Source: JAVVHH01 sp965199585 (GTDB lineage: Bacteria; Pseudomonadota; Alphaproteobacteria; Acetobacterales; Acetobacteraceae). Taken from it: a stretch of 64,000 nucleotides of DNA. Each line of letters starts with the position of its first letter. Within the stretch, counting starts at the first letter, position 1. Made by a program: the position numbers and the translations under genes. This document shows positions 41,938-50,030 of the stretch, one piece after another. The stretch spans positions 62,001-126,000 of the forward strand of contig CBDASI010000002.1 of assembly GCA_965199585.1 (NCBI GenBank). Direction: 5' to 3'. The notes below the pieces were generated by a model. That model did no database searches. It had not been told where the DNA came from and was given only the letters and a program-made list of their open reading frames with translations.

Positions 41938-42879
41938 TTAGCCGTTCTGCTTACGCAGCTTGTCCACGAACGTGATCAGCTTGATCGTGTCGTCGTAGGC
42001 TGCATTATCCGTCTTCTGGAACGCCTGGTTCTTGCCGTCCGACAGCTTGGCGAACGCCGCCTTGTCCTTTGTCGCCGCGTCCAGGTACGCCTGCGTGATC
42101 GCCGTCTTCAAATCGGTCGGCAGCGCGTCCAGGTAGGCCGTCGGCCCGTTGATGATCAGGTCCGACTTCAGGATGATGCGGAAGTCGTCCACCGTCGCCG
42201 GCTTGCCGTCCGCCGTCTTGATCATGCCCTTGTTGAGCATCCGCGTCAGGTTGCTGTCGTCCGGCGCGTTCCAGAAATTGGCCGCAACGTCCACCGTGCC
42301 CTGCCACAGCGCCAGCACGGCGTTCTCGTGGCTGCCGGTGATCAGCACCTTGCCGAAGAACTTCTCCGCGTTGATCTCCAGCTTGTTGAGCGCGAACAGC
42401 GGCATGTTGTAGCCCGAGGTCGAGTTCGGATCGACCAAGCCGAGGTTCTTGCCCTTGAGATCCTCGATCGTCTTGTACGGCGAGTCCTTCTTAACGTAGA
42501 AGACCGAGTAATACCCCTTGGACCCATCGCTGTTCACGTCGATCGCGAACGCCGTGACCTTCACCCCGGTCACCAACGCCCGCGCGAACGAGGCCGGGCC
42601 GTAATAGGCGATGTGGATGTTGCCCGACCGCTGCCCCTCGATCACCGCCGCGTAATCGTTGGCGACCCGCAGCGTCACCTTGGTGCCCAACTCACGCGAC
42701 AGGTACTCGACGAACGGCGCATAGCGGTCGTTGACGCCGGACGCGTTCTCCGCCGGCACCACGGCGAACACCAGCTCCGGATACGCCGACTTCCAGCTCT
42801 GCGCCGATGCCGACCCGGCGAGGAGGCTACTGGCAGCCCCCGCCGACAAACCAGCCAAAAGCGTACGACGATCGATCAT
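41938..42879 (-). CDS. phnD: Phosphonate-type ABC transporter substrate-binding protein
   Basis: 313 aa periplasmic binding protein. N-terminus MIDRRTLLAGLSAGAASSLL has a twin-arginine-like motif and a cleavable signal ending ASA. Mature part: FAVVPAENASGVNDRYAPFVEYLSRELGTKV, GNIHIAYYGPASFARAL, LKGKNLGLVDPNSTSGYNMP, as in PhnD (phosphonate, phosphite or related oxyanion binding). ATG at 42879 is chosen over one seven codons earlier. 22 bp after phnC. The ligand may be a phosphonate but related proteins bind other phosphorus compounds. Confidence 0.92.
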   Translation of the reverse strand: MIDRRTLLAGLSAGAASSLLAGSASAQSWKSAYPELVFAVVPAENASGVNDRYAPFVEYLSRELGTKVTLRVANDYAAVIEGQRSGNIHIAYYGPASFARALVTGVKVTAFAIDVNSDGSKGYYSVFYVKKDSPYKTIEDLKGKNLGLVDPNSTSGYNMPLFALNKLEINAEKFFGKVLITGSHENAVLALWQGTVDVAANFWNAPDDSNLTRMLNKGMIKTADGKPATVDDFRIILKSDLIINGPTAYLDALPTDLKTAITQAYLDAATKDKAAFAKLSDGKNQAFQKTDNAAYDDTIKLITFVDKLRKQNG

Positions 42880-42901
42880 GAAACCACTCCCAAAACCCAA
42901 A

Positions 42902-43693
42902 TCACGCCAACACGGCGTCCGGCATCGGCTGCAGCACCGGCGTGTCCATCACCTCGCCGGCCTCGAGCCCATACAGCTCGCGCGCAACGTCGTCGGTCAG
43001 CGCCTCGGGCGCCCCGTCGAACACCAGCCGCCCGCCAGCCATGCCCACCAACCGGTCGCAATAATTCCGCGCCAGCTCGAGCGAATGGAGGTTGCACAGC
43101 ACCGTCAGCCCGAAATGCTTGTTGATCCGCAGCAACGAATCCATGACCACCTTGCTGCTGCGCGGGTCCAACGACGCCACCGGCTCGTCGGCCAGGATGA
43201 TCTCCGGCTCCTGCAGCAGCGCCCGGCAGATCGCCACACGCTGCTGCTGCCCGCCCGACAGATCCTGCGCCCGCTGCGCCACCAGCGCCCCGATCCCCAT
43301 CTGCTCCAGCGCCGCCATGCCCAGCAGCATGTCGGCGCGGCTCCACATCTTCAGCGTGGACCGCCACATCGGCGCATGCGCCAGCCGGCCCATCAGCACG
43401 TTGTCGAGCACGTCGAGCCGCCCGATCAGGTTGAATTGCTGAAAGATCATCGCGCAGCGCCGGCGCCATTGCCGCAGCCCGCGTCCCCGCAAGGCACCCA
43501 CGTCCCGCCCGTCCCACGTGATCCGCCCGCTCGTCGGCGTCGCCAGCCCGTTCAACGACCGCAGCAGCGTCGACTTTCCCGCGCCGGACCGCCCGATCAC
43601 GCCCACGAACTGCCCGCGCGGCACCGTCAGCGTCAGATTGTCGAGCGCCTTGGCCGTGCCAAACGCCTTCGTCAGCCCCTCGACCAGCAACAA
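42902..43693 (-). CDS. phnC: Phosphonate-type ABC transporter ATP-binding protein
   Basis: 263 aa. Walker A GRSGAGKST (34-42), Q-loop FQQFNLIGRLDVLDNVLMGRLA, signature DLSGGQQQRVAICRALLQEPEIILADEPVASLD, H-loop LCNLHSLELA. PhnC-type features are the GRLAH segment after the Q-loop and the spacing to the signature. Start is TTG at 43693 with GAGGGG about 9 nt upstream; no ATG nearby. Follows the PIG-L gene by 43 bp on the same strand. Confidence 0.94.
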   Translation of the reverse strand: MLLVEGLTKAFGTAKALDNLTLTVPRGQFVGVIGRSGAGKSTLLRSLNGLATPTSGRITWDGRDVGALRGRGLRQWRRRCAMIFQQFNLIGRLDVLDNVLMGRLAHAPMWRSTLKMWSRADMLLGMAALEQMGIGALVAQRAQDLSGGQQQRVAICRALLQEPEIILADEPVASLDPRSSKVVMDSLLRINKHFGLTVLCNLHSLELARNYCDRLVGMAGGRLVFDGAPEALTDDVARELYGLEAGEVMDTPVLQPMPDAVLA

Positions 43694-43736
43694 ATCGTTC
43701 GACCCCTCGTTACGGGCCGACGTCTAAGGTGTGGCG

Positions 43737-44585
43737 CTAAGCCAGCCCTAGTGAAGCTTCGATGACGCTCGCCGGCTCACCGCGTCCCAGCACTCGCCCG
43801 CCGGGCTGGTCGTGAAAGCCGCCATCCCGCCAGCGCCGCACCCGATACAGCGTCGCGAACGCCATCGCGGGCGCCACCCCGCCCTGCCCGCCGACCAACT
43901 CCGCTCCGCGCCGCACATTGTCGGTCATCCAGGCCGGCAGCCGGAGGTGATACGGATTGCGCGTGACCTCGCCGACATGCAGCGCCAACGCCGCCACCAG
44001 ATCCGCCATGTCCGGCACCGACGACTCCACCAGGAGGTTCGGCGCTGCCATCGCCCCCCAGAACTCCGTTTCCACCACCACCACGTCCAACCCCGGCACC
44101 GACGCCATCGCGTCCACCACCAGCAGGTGCGTCCCGATATGCGTGGGGTGCCAATCCGCCCGGTGCGGCACGAAGATCACCGCCGGCTGCTCGGCCTCGA
44201 GCAGCGCTGCCATTCGCGCCACTGCCGCCGGCCAGTGCGCGCCCTCCCGCCCCGCCGGCGTCACCCCCTCCAGCCCGGCCCGATCCGGCGTCACCAACCC
44301 GAAGCCGAGCGCTGCGCACGCCGCCGCCTGCTCGTCCCACCGCGCTGCCCGCCGGGCGGCCAAGCTGCCCAGCGTCACCGCCACCGCCGTCACCGCGAAC
44401 CCGGCCTTCCGCCGCAACCGCAGCGGCAACCCGCCCACGATCACCTCGTCATCCGGATGCGGCGCGAAGACCAGTGCCTTGCGCCCGGTTCCCAACGGCA
44501 GCGAGGCGCCGGCCGGCACCGCAACCGTCGCCCCGGCCGCCATCACGGCAGCAAGCTCCTCGACCCAAGCTCGATAAGAATTCAT
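43737..44585 (-). CDS. PIG-L/LmbE-family N-deacetylase
   Basis: 282 aa zinc-dependent deacetylase fold. The zinc/catalytic motif HPDDE is at 43-47 (AFAPHPDDEVIVGG) and the second site is HPTHIGTH near residue 143. These enzymes remove acetyl groups from N-acetylglucosamine-type substrates or small thiol-cofactor precursors. Upstream of phnC in the same direction (43 bp), so probably the first gene of a five-gene operon with the phosphonate-type transporter. A substrate brought in by that transporter is a reasonable but untested idea. Confidence 0.88.
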   Translation of the reverse strand: MNSYRAWVEELAAVMAAGATVAVPAGASLPLGTGRKALVFAPHPDDEVIVGGLPLRLRRKAGFAVTAVAVTLGSLAARRAARWDEQAAACAALGFGLVTPDRAGLEGVTPAGREGAHWPAAVARMAALLEAEQPAVIFVPHRADWHPTHIGTHLLVVDAMASVPGLDVVVVETEFWGAMAAPNLLVESSVPDMADLVAALALHVGEVTRNPYHLRLPAWMTDNVRRGAELVGGQGGVAPAMAFATLYRVRRWRDGGFHDQPGGRVLGRGEPASVIEASLGLA

Positions 44586-44667
44586 GCGCCACCCCTACCC
44601 CGCCGCACCGCGTTGAAGAACCCTCCCGATCTTGCCCATCCGGCGTCACCGGCTATCGTCCTGCCGC

Positions 44668-45852
44668 ATGAAAATAATCGGCCTCATCAGCGGCACCTCC
44701 CTCGACGCCATCGACGTCTGCGCCGCCGACCTGGTGCTAGACGACGGCATGGTCACCCTCACGCCGCTCGGCCATGACGAGCGCCCCTGGCCCCCCGCGC
44801 TGCGTCACCGCCTCCTCGCCGCACTGCCGCCGGCCCCCGTCACGATGGCCGACATCTGCCAGCTCGATACCGAGATCGGCCACGCCTTCGCCGACGCCGC
44901 CAGCTGGGCCATCGAGCACCTCGCCGCGGGTCGCGCCGACCTGGTGGCCTCCCACGGCCAGAACGTCTTCCACTGGATCGAGAACGGCCGGGCCCGCGGC
45001 ACCCTTCAGCTCGGCCAGCCCGCCTTCATCGCCGAGCGCACCGGCCTACCCGTCATCTCCGACTTCCGTGCTGCGGACATCGCCGCCGGCGGCCAAGGCG
45101 CCCCCCTGGCCAGCACCCTGGACGCCCTCTGGCTGGCGGGTGACACCCCGCGCGCCGCCCTCAACCTCGGCGGCATCGCCAATATCACGGTCGTCGGTAA
45201 TGACGGCCTCACCGCCTTCGACACCGGCCCGGCCAACTGCCTGATGGACCTGGAAGCCATCCGCCAGACCGACGGCGCCCAATCCAGCGATCTCGACGGC
45301 CGCATCGCCAGCACCGGCGCCATCCGCGCCGACCTTCTCGCCCGCTTCCGCGCCGAGCCCTATTTCGCCCTGCCGCCCCCCAAGAGCACCGGCCGCGAAT
45401 TATTCGACGCCAGCTTCGTGCCCCGCCACACCGCCGGGCTGCCTCCGATCGCCGACGCCGACCTGATGCGCACGCTGCTGGAACTCACCGCCACCACCGT
45501 CGCCGATGCCTGCCGCCGTGCCGGCGTCACGCAGGTCGTGGCTTCCGGCGGCGGCGTGCGCAATCCGGTCCTGATGGCCGAGCTCGCCGCCCATCTTGCC
45601 CCGATCACCCTGACCACCGCCGAAGCCGAAGGCCTCCCCAGCGCCGGCAAGGAGGCCTATCTCTTCGCGCTGCTCGGCTTCCTCACCTGGCACGGTCTTC
45701 CCGGCACCGTCTCCGGCGCCACCGGCTCCCACACTCCTCGCATTCTCGGCCGCCTCAGCCCCGGCCACGCTCCCTTGTGCCTCCCCGATCCGGCACCGTC
45801 GCCAACTCGGCTTCGCATCGGCCGCATTCCGCGTGTAGCCTCCCGCCCATGA
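44668..45852 (+). CDS. anmK: Anhydro-N-acetylmuramic acid kinase
   Basis: Phosphorylates and opens 1,6-anhydro-MurNAc during cell-wall recycling, giving MurNAc-6-phosphate. 394 aa. Start MKIIGLISGTSLDAIDV has the family phosphate-binding GxxSGTSxD motif; then LVASHGQNVFHW, GLPVISDFRAADIAAGGQGAPL, ALNLGGIANITVVG, AFDTGPANCLMD and VVASGGGVRNPVLM. Its tail extends about 25 residues beyond the usual end. ATG 44668; stop overlaps the next ATG (ATGA). Divergent from the PIG-L gene. Confidence 0.95.
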   Translation: MKIIGLISGTSLDAIDVCAADLVLDDGMVTLTPLGHDERPWPPALRHRLLAALPPAPVTMADICQLDTEIGHAFADAASWAIEHLAAGRADLVASHGQNVFHWIENGRARGTLQLGQPAFIAERTGLPVISDFRAADIAAGGQGAPLASTLDALWLAGDTPRAALNLGGIANITVVGNDGLTAFDTGPANCLMDLEAIRQTDGAQSSDLDGRIASTGAIRADLLARFRAEPYFALPPPKSTGRELFDASFVPRHTAGLPPIADADLMRTLLELTATTVADACRRAGVTQVVASGGGVRNPVLMAELAAHLAPITLTTAEAEGLPSAGKEAYLFALLGFLTWHGLPGTVSGATGSHTPRILGRLSPGHAPLCLPDPAPSPTRLRIGRIPRVASRP

Positions 45853-47342
45853 CCAACATCCTGATCAAGAACGGCCGCGTCATCGACCCGGCTTCCGCCA
45901 CCGACGGCATTGCCGACATTGCTCTCGGCGACGGCAAGATCATCGCGGTCGGCACGAACCTCCCCGGCGCCGAGCACACGATTGACGCCAGCGGCCTGAT
46001 CGTCTCGCCGGGCTTCATCGACCTGCACGCCCACGGCCAGTCCATCCCTGCCGACCGCATGCAGGCCTTCGACGGCGTCACCACAACGCTCGATCTCGAA
46101 GCCGGCGTCATGCCCGTCGCCTCCTGGTACGCCCGCCAGGCTAAGCAGGGCCGCATCCTGAACTACGGCGCCTCAACCAACTGGGCCTTCGCCCGCATCG
46201 GCTCCATGACCGGCTCCAACGAAGAGTCCTCCCTCGAAGCCTTCGGCCGCGCCATGCGCGACCCCCGCTGGGTCGACAACGTCGCCACCGAAACCGAGGT
46301 CACCGGCATTCTCGACCGCATCGGTAATGGCTTGAACGAAGGCGCCATCGGCATCGGCATCCTCAACGCCTACGCCCCCGGCGCCGGCGTGCAGGAGCTG
46401 ACGGCGGTCTGCCAACTCGCTTTCCGGCACAACGTCCCGACCTTCACCCACGTCGCCTACATGTCCCGCATCGACCCGGAGAGCGCCGCCGAGGCCTACA
46501 TCCGCCTCATCGGCTACGCCGGCGCCACCGGCTGCCACATGCACATCTGCCACTTCAACAGCTCGTCCAAGCAGGACATCGCCCGCTGCGCCACCCTGAT
46601 CGAGAAGGCGCAGGCTCAGGGCCTCCCCATCACCTTGGAATCCTACCCCTACGGCACCGGCTCCACCGTCATCGCCGCCGCCTTCTTCAGCGATCCCGAG
46701 TTCGAGGCCCGCTCCGGCACCGGCTTTGACGCCGTCCAGCGCGTCACCGACGGCCATCGCTTCCGCGACCGCGCCGAACTCCTCGCAGCCCAGAAGGAAG
46801 ACCCGTCCACCCTGGTCCTCTGGCACGTCCTCGACACCGAGCGGAACGACCATCACCGCGACCTGCTCGACCGCGCCGTGCTGTTCCCTGGCAGCGCCAT
46901 CGCGTCGGACGCCATGCCCTGGACCCTGCCCGACGGCGCCACCTACACCGGCAATGCCTGGCCGCTGCCCGCCGACGCCACCTCGCACCCCCGCTCCGCC
47001 GGCTGCTTCACGCGATTCCTCCGCCACTGGGTCCGCGAGCGGGACGCCATCCCCCTGTCCGACGCCCTCGCCAAGTGTACGAGCATCCCTGCCGACATCC
47101 TCGCCCCCAGCACCCCCGCCATGGCCAGCAAGGGCCGCCTACGGCCGGGCGCCGACGCCGATCTCACGGTCTTCGACCTCGCCACCCTCACCGACCGCGC
47201 CGAGTTCACCGCCATGAACCGCCCCGCCGAAGGCGTCCGCCACCTGATCGTCAGCGGCAATCCCGTCATCACCGACGGCGTGATGGACGAAGCCGCCCGC
47301 CCCGGCCAACCCGTTCGCCGCCCTCAAACAGCGACTCCGTAA
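45849..47342 (+). CDS. D-aminoacylase/N-acyl-D-glutamate deacylase-type amidohydrolase
   Basis: 497 aa metal-dependent amidohydrolase. N-terminal beta domain (NGRVIDPASATDGIADIALGDGKI), HxH metal motif in FIDLHAHGQ (H60, H62), then THVAYMSRID, CHMHICHFNSSS, and SDAMPWTLPDG. The C-terminal part has KGRLRPGADADLTVFD, typical of the D-aminoacylase group. Coupled to anmK, which fits recycling of peptidoglycan or D-amino-acid conjugates. Exact substrate unknown; dihydroorotase-like and dipeptidase relatives are possible but less similar. Confidence 0.85.
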   Translation: MTNILIKNGRVIDPASATDGIADIALGDGKIIAVGTNLPGAEHTIDASGLIVSPGFIDLHAHGQSIPADRMQAFDGVTTTLDLEAGVMPVASWYARQAKQGRILNYGASTNWAFARIGSMTGSNEESSLEAFGRAMRDPRWVDNVATETEVTGILDRIGNGLNEGAIGIGILNAYAPGAGVQELTAVCQLAFRHNVPTFTHVAYMSRIDPESAAEAYIRLIGYAGATGCHMHICHFNSSSKQDIARCATLIEKAQAQGLPITLESYPYGTGSTVIAAAFFSDPEFEARSGTGFDAVQRVTDGHRFRDRAELLAAQKEDPSTLVLWHVLDTERNDHHRDLLDRAVLFPGSAIASDAMPWTLPDGATYTGNAWPLPADATSHPRSAGCFTRFLRHWVRERDAIPLSDALAKCTSIPADILAPSTPAMASKGRLRPGADADLTVFDLATLTDRAEFTAMNRPAEGVRHLIVSGNPVITDGVMDEAARPGQPVRRPQTATP

Positions 47343-47359
47343 GGTGGGTGAAACCCACC
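47343..47359 (+). promoter_or_regulatory. Hairpin spanning the GTG start of the COG0523 GTPase gene
   Basis: A perfect 7-bp stem GGTGGGT / ACCCACC with a 3-nt loop. The GTG start at 47344 lies in the left arm. It could hide the initiation site unless ribosomes finishing the upstream gene open it. The stem is the same as that of the 16768-16785 palindrome apart from one base pair. Confidence 0.5.
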
Positions 47360-48270
47360 AGCGCCCGGCGGCCGTCCCGATCCTCCTGGTCACTGGCTTC
47401 CTGGGTGCCGGCAAGACCACCGCCGTCAACCACCTGCTCACCCACGCCGGCGGTCGCCGCATCGCCGCCGTGATCAACGATTTCGGCGCGATCAACATCG
47501 ACGCCGAACTCATCGCCGATACGGCCGACAACCTCATCAGCCTTGCCAATGGCTGCATCTGCTGCTCCCTGGAAGGCGACCTGCTTCGCACCCTCGCCAC
47601 CCTGCTCCGCCGGGACCCCCGCCCCGAGTACATCGTCATCGAGACCAGCGGCATCGCCGACCCGGCCGACATCGTCCGCAACCTCATGGACCCCGTCATC
47701 TGGCAGGAAGCCCCGCTGGAAACCGTGCTCTGCATCGCCGACGCCACTACCCCCGCCCTGACCGACGCATTGTCCAAGAATCAGGTCCGCGCCGCCGACA
47801 TCGTCGCCCTCAGCAAGACCGACCTGGCCGACCCGGCCGGGCTGAAAGCCGCCATCGCCGCCCTCAAACCCACCGCGGTCATCATCGACGCCCCGAACGG
47901 TCAAATCCCCACCGACCTGCTCTTTCCACCCAACCCCGATCACGTTCCCCGCGAGATCGGCCGCCGCCGCCCCACCGCCGACCGCTTCGAGACGCTGAGC
48001 TGGACCGCCGACGCCCCGCTCTCCCTCCCACGCCTGCAATCCGCCATCGGCCGCCTCTCCCCCAAGCTCGCGCGTGCCAAAGGCTTCTTCGAGACCGTGG
48101 ATGCCCCCGGCCGTCCCATGCTCCTTCAACTCGCTGCCGGCCGCGCCACCCTCTCGCCTGCCGCCCCGCGCCCGCCCGGTGCCCCCCGCACCCGCCTAGT
48201 CTTCATCGCCGAACTCGGCACCCTCACCAAAGCCGACCTAGACGCCGCCCTAGCTCCCTGCGCCGCCTGA
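47344..48270 (+). CDS. Second CobW-family (COG0523) P-loop GTPase
   Basis: 308 aa G3E GTPase. P-loop GFLGAGKTT (18-26), VINDFGAINIDAELI (switch-like), CICC metal motif (71-74), IETSGIADPADI, and SKTD as specificity motif. A CobW C-terminal domain occupies about residues 205-300. It lacks the His-rich stretch of the cobW at 13967-15010. It starts 1 bp after the amidohydrolase stop, suggesting it serves the metal site of that enzyme; Zn or another divalent metal is possible. GTG start is embedded in a perfect hairpin. Confidence 0.9.
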   Translation: MGETHQRPAAVPILLVTGFLGAGKTTAVNHLLTHAGGRRIAAVINDFGAINIDAELIADTADNLISLANGCICCSLEGDLLRTLATLLRRDPRPEYIVIETSGIADPADIVRNLMDPVIWQEAPLETVLCIADATTPALTDALSKNQVRAADIVALSKTDLADPAGLKAAIAALKPTAVIIDAPNGQIPTDLLFPPNPDHVPREIGRRRPTADRFETLSWTADAPLSLPRLQSAIGRLSPKLARAKGFFETVDAPGRPMLLQLAAGRATLSPAAPRPPGAPRTRLVFIAELGTLTKADLDAALAPCAA

Positions 48271-48660
48271 CCTCTGCCGAGCCTTGCGCTCCAGAATTTC
48301 CGGCTCCGGCGCCATTTTGCTCGCCACCTGCAACAATGCCGCTCGCGACGACATGTCCAAGCGTCGATACGCCCGCAATAACGCCTCCTCGTCGCCCGCC
48401 AGCAGCCCTAACTGCCCCTGATCCTCCGCCAGGAACTCCTCCGGCACCGCCTCCTCCGGATCCAGCCCGACCAGGTACCCGATCGACGTCGACAGCGCGT
48501 CCGCCAGCCGCACCAGCCGCTTGCCCCGCAGCATCTCCGTCCGCCCATCGAGCACTCGGTCGACCGCGTCTCCCGGCATTCCCGCCGCTATCGCTGCCTC
48601 GCTCGCGCTCAGTCCAAGCCGATCCAGCCGTCCCTGGATCCGCTCCGCAAACCCGCTCAA
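48250..48660 (-). CDS. XRE-type helix-turn-helix regulator
   Basis: 136 aa. Residues ~5-65 form a Cro/CI-like HTH (IQGRLDRLGLSASEAAIAAGMPGDAVDRVLDGR, then LVRLADALSTSIGYLVGL). The remainder is acidic then basic with no clear ligand domain. The start TTG at 48660 overlaps the stop of the yeiH-like gene (TTGA), so it is probably coupled and may regulate that transporter. The last 21 bp overlap the convergent GTPase gene. Confidence 0.8.
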   Translation of the reverse strand: MSGFAERIQGRLDRLGLSASEAAIAAGMPGDAVDRVLDGRTEMLRGKRLVRLADALSTSIGYLVGLDPEEAVPEEFLAEDQGQLGLLAGDEEALLRAYRRLDMSSRAALLQVASKMAPEPEILERKARQRSGGAGS

Positions 48661-49751
48661 ATGATTCCCAACGCCCGGATCAACACGACACTCATTGCCA
48701 TCAGCAGCGCCAGGCTCCCCGTCACCGCCGCGATCACCTGCGGCCCCGCGCCCGCCACTGTCTTCAGATCAGTCCCCAATCCCAGCGCCGCCATCGAGAC
48801 GATCGTCAGCGTGTTGGCCGTTATCGCCGCCGGCTTCAGCAACACGCCCGGGATCAATCCGGCCGATCGCAACCCGGCCAGCGCCAGGAACCCCACGATG
48901 AACCACGGCACCATCTTGTGCAGCGGCAGCTTGCCCGGCTTGGGCCGGTCCCCCGCCATCCCGGGAGCACTTGCGTTGCCATTCAACCGCCGGGTCAGGA
49001 CCGAAAGGCACAGCACCACCGGCCCCAACATCAGAACTCGCACCAGCTTGACCAGCGTGCCCATCTGCACCGCCACCGCACCCATTGGGGCCGCCGCCGC
49101 CAGCACCTGCGGCACCGCATACACCGTCAACCCAGCCAGCACGCCATACTGAAGCTCGCTCAGATGCAGCACCGCCGGCACAAGCGGCAGCCCGAGCACC
49201 ACCAAGACCCCCAGCACCGCCGTGAACGCGATCGACGCCGCCACGTCCTCGCCATCCGCCCCGATGATCGGCGCCACCGCCGCGATCGCCGAGTTGCCGC
49301 AGATCGAGTTGCCGCACGCCACCAGCAGCGCCATGCGATGCGGCAGCTTCAGCGCCCGCCCGATCCCATAGCTCGCCAGGATCGCCACGATCACGATCCC
49401 TGCGATCCCGACGATCAACAGCGGCCCGGCCGCCACGATCATCGTCGCACTGATGGAGGCACCCAGCAGGAATACCGCGATCTCAAGCAGCGTCTTGGCG
49501 CTGAACGCGATCCCCCGCGTCCACAGCGGCCCCGGCCGCCACGCGGTCCGAACTGCCGTCCCCACCAGGATCGCCAGTACTAGCGCCTCGAGCCATGTCG
49601 CGCCGAACGCCGCCGCCTCGAGCCGCTCGAGGCCGATGGCCACCGCGGTCACCACCAGGCAGAGCAACAGCCCCGGAAGGACGCGCCGTCCGAAGCCGAG
49701 CACGCCCGAGGGAGCGACACCTTTAACGACCGTATCAGAGTTCTGTGACAT
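48657..49751 (-). CDS. YeiH/UPF0324-family membrane transporter (putative sulfate exporter family)
   Basis: 364 aa with about ten hydrophobic segments. Family signature ACGNSICGNSAIAAVAPIIGA near residue 155 and GLTVYAVPQVLAAAAPMG near 220; also ALGLGTDLKTVAGAGPQ near the C-terminus. Members are annotated as putative sulfate exporters, but direct transport evidence is limited. ATG 49751. Followed by the XRE regulator through a TTGA overlap. Confidence 0.85.
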   Translation of the reverse strand: MSQNSDTVVKGVAPSGVLGFGRRVLPGLLLCLVVTAVAIGLERLEAAAFGATWLEALVLAILVGTAVRTAWRPGPLWTRGIAFSAKTLLEIAVFLLGASISATMIVAAGPLLIVGIAGIVIVAILASYGIGRALKLPHRMALLVACGNSICGNSAIAAVAPIIGADGEDVAASIAFTAVLGVLVVLGLPLVPAVLHLSELQYGVLAGLTVYAVPQVLAAAAPMGAVAVQMGTLVKLVRVLMLGPVVLCLSVLTRRLNGNASAPGMAGDRPKPGKLPLHKMVPWFIVGFLALAGLRSAGLIPGVLLKPAAITANTLTIVSMAALGLGTDLKTVAGAGPQVIAAVTGSLALLMAMSVVLIRALGII

Positions 49752-50030
49752 GGGACCTCAGCCAGCGACAGCGCTACCATCGCTGCGTCGGCCGATCAAA
49801 TCTAAGCCCGACGGATACCTCGGTGTGAGCTTGAGCAGCACCAGCGGCAGCACATCGAGTGTCAAAGTAATGTTTCATTAAGCCTTGTCGTCTAGAGTGA
49901 GCCAGGTCAAGAAATGACGGCGGACGCTTCGTATTAGGCCTTTGACTAGCCAGTCCAAGTAATCGAACCGCTTGATTCAGAACGAGTGACGGTCGGCCCA
50001 ACCACTCTCATCTGAACTGGCATTGTACAA

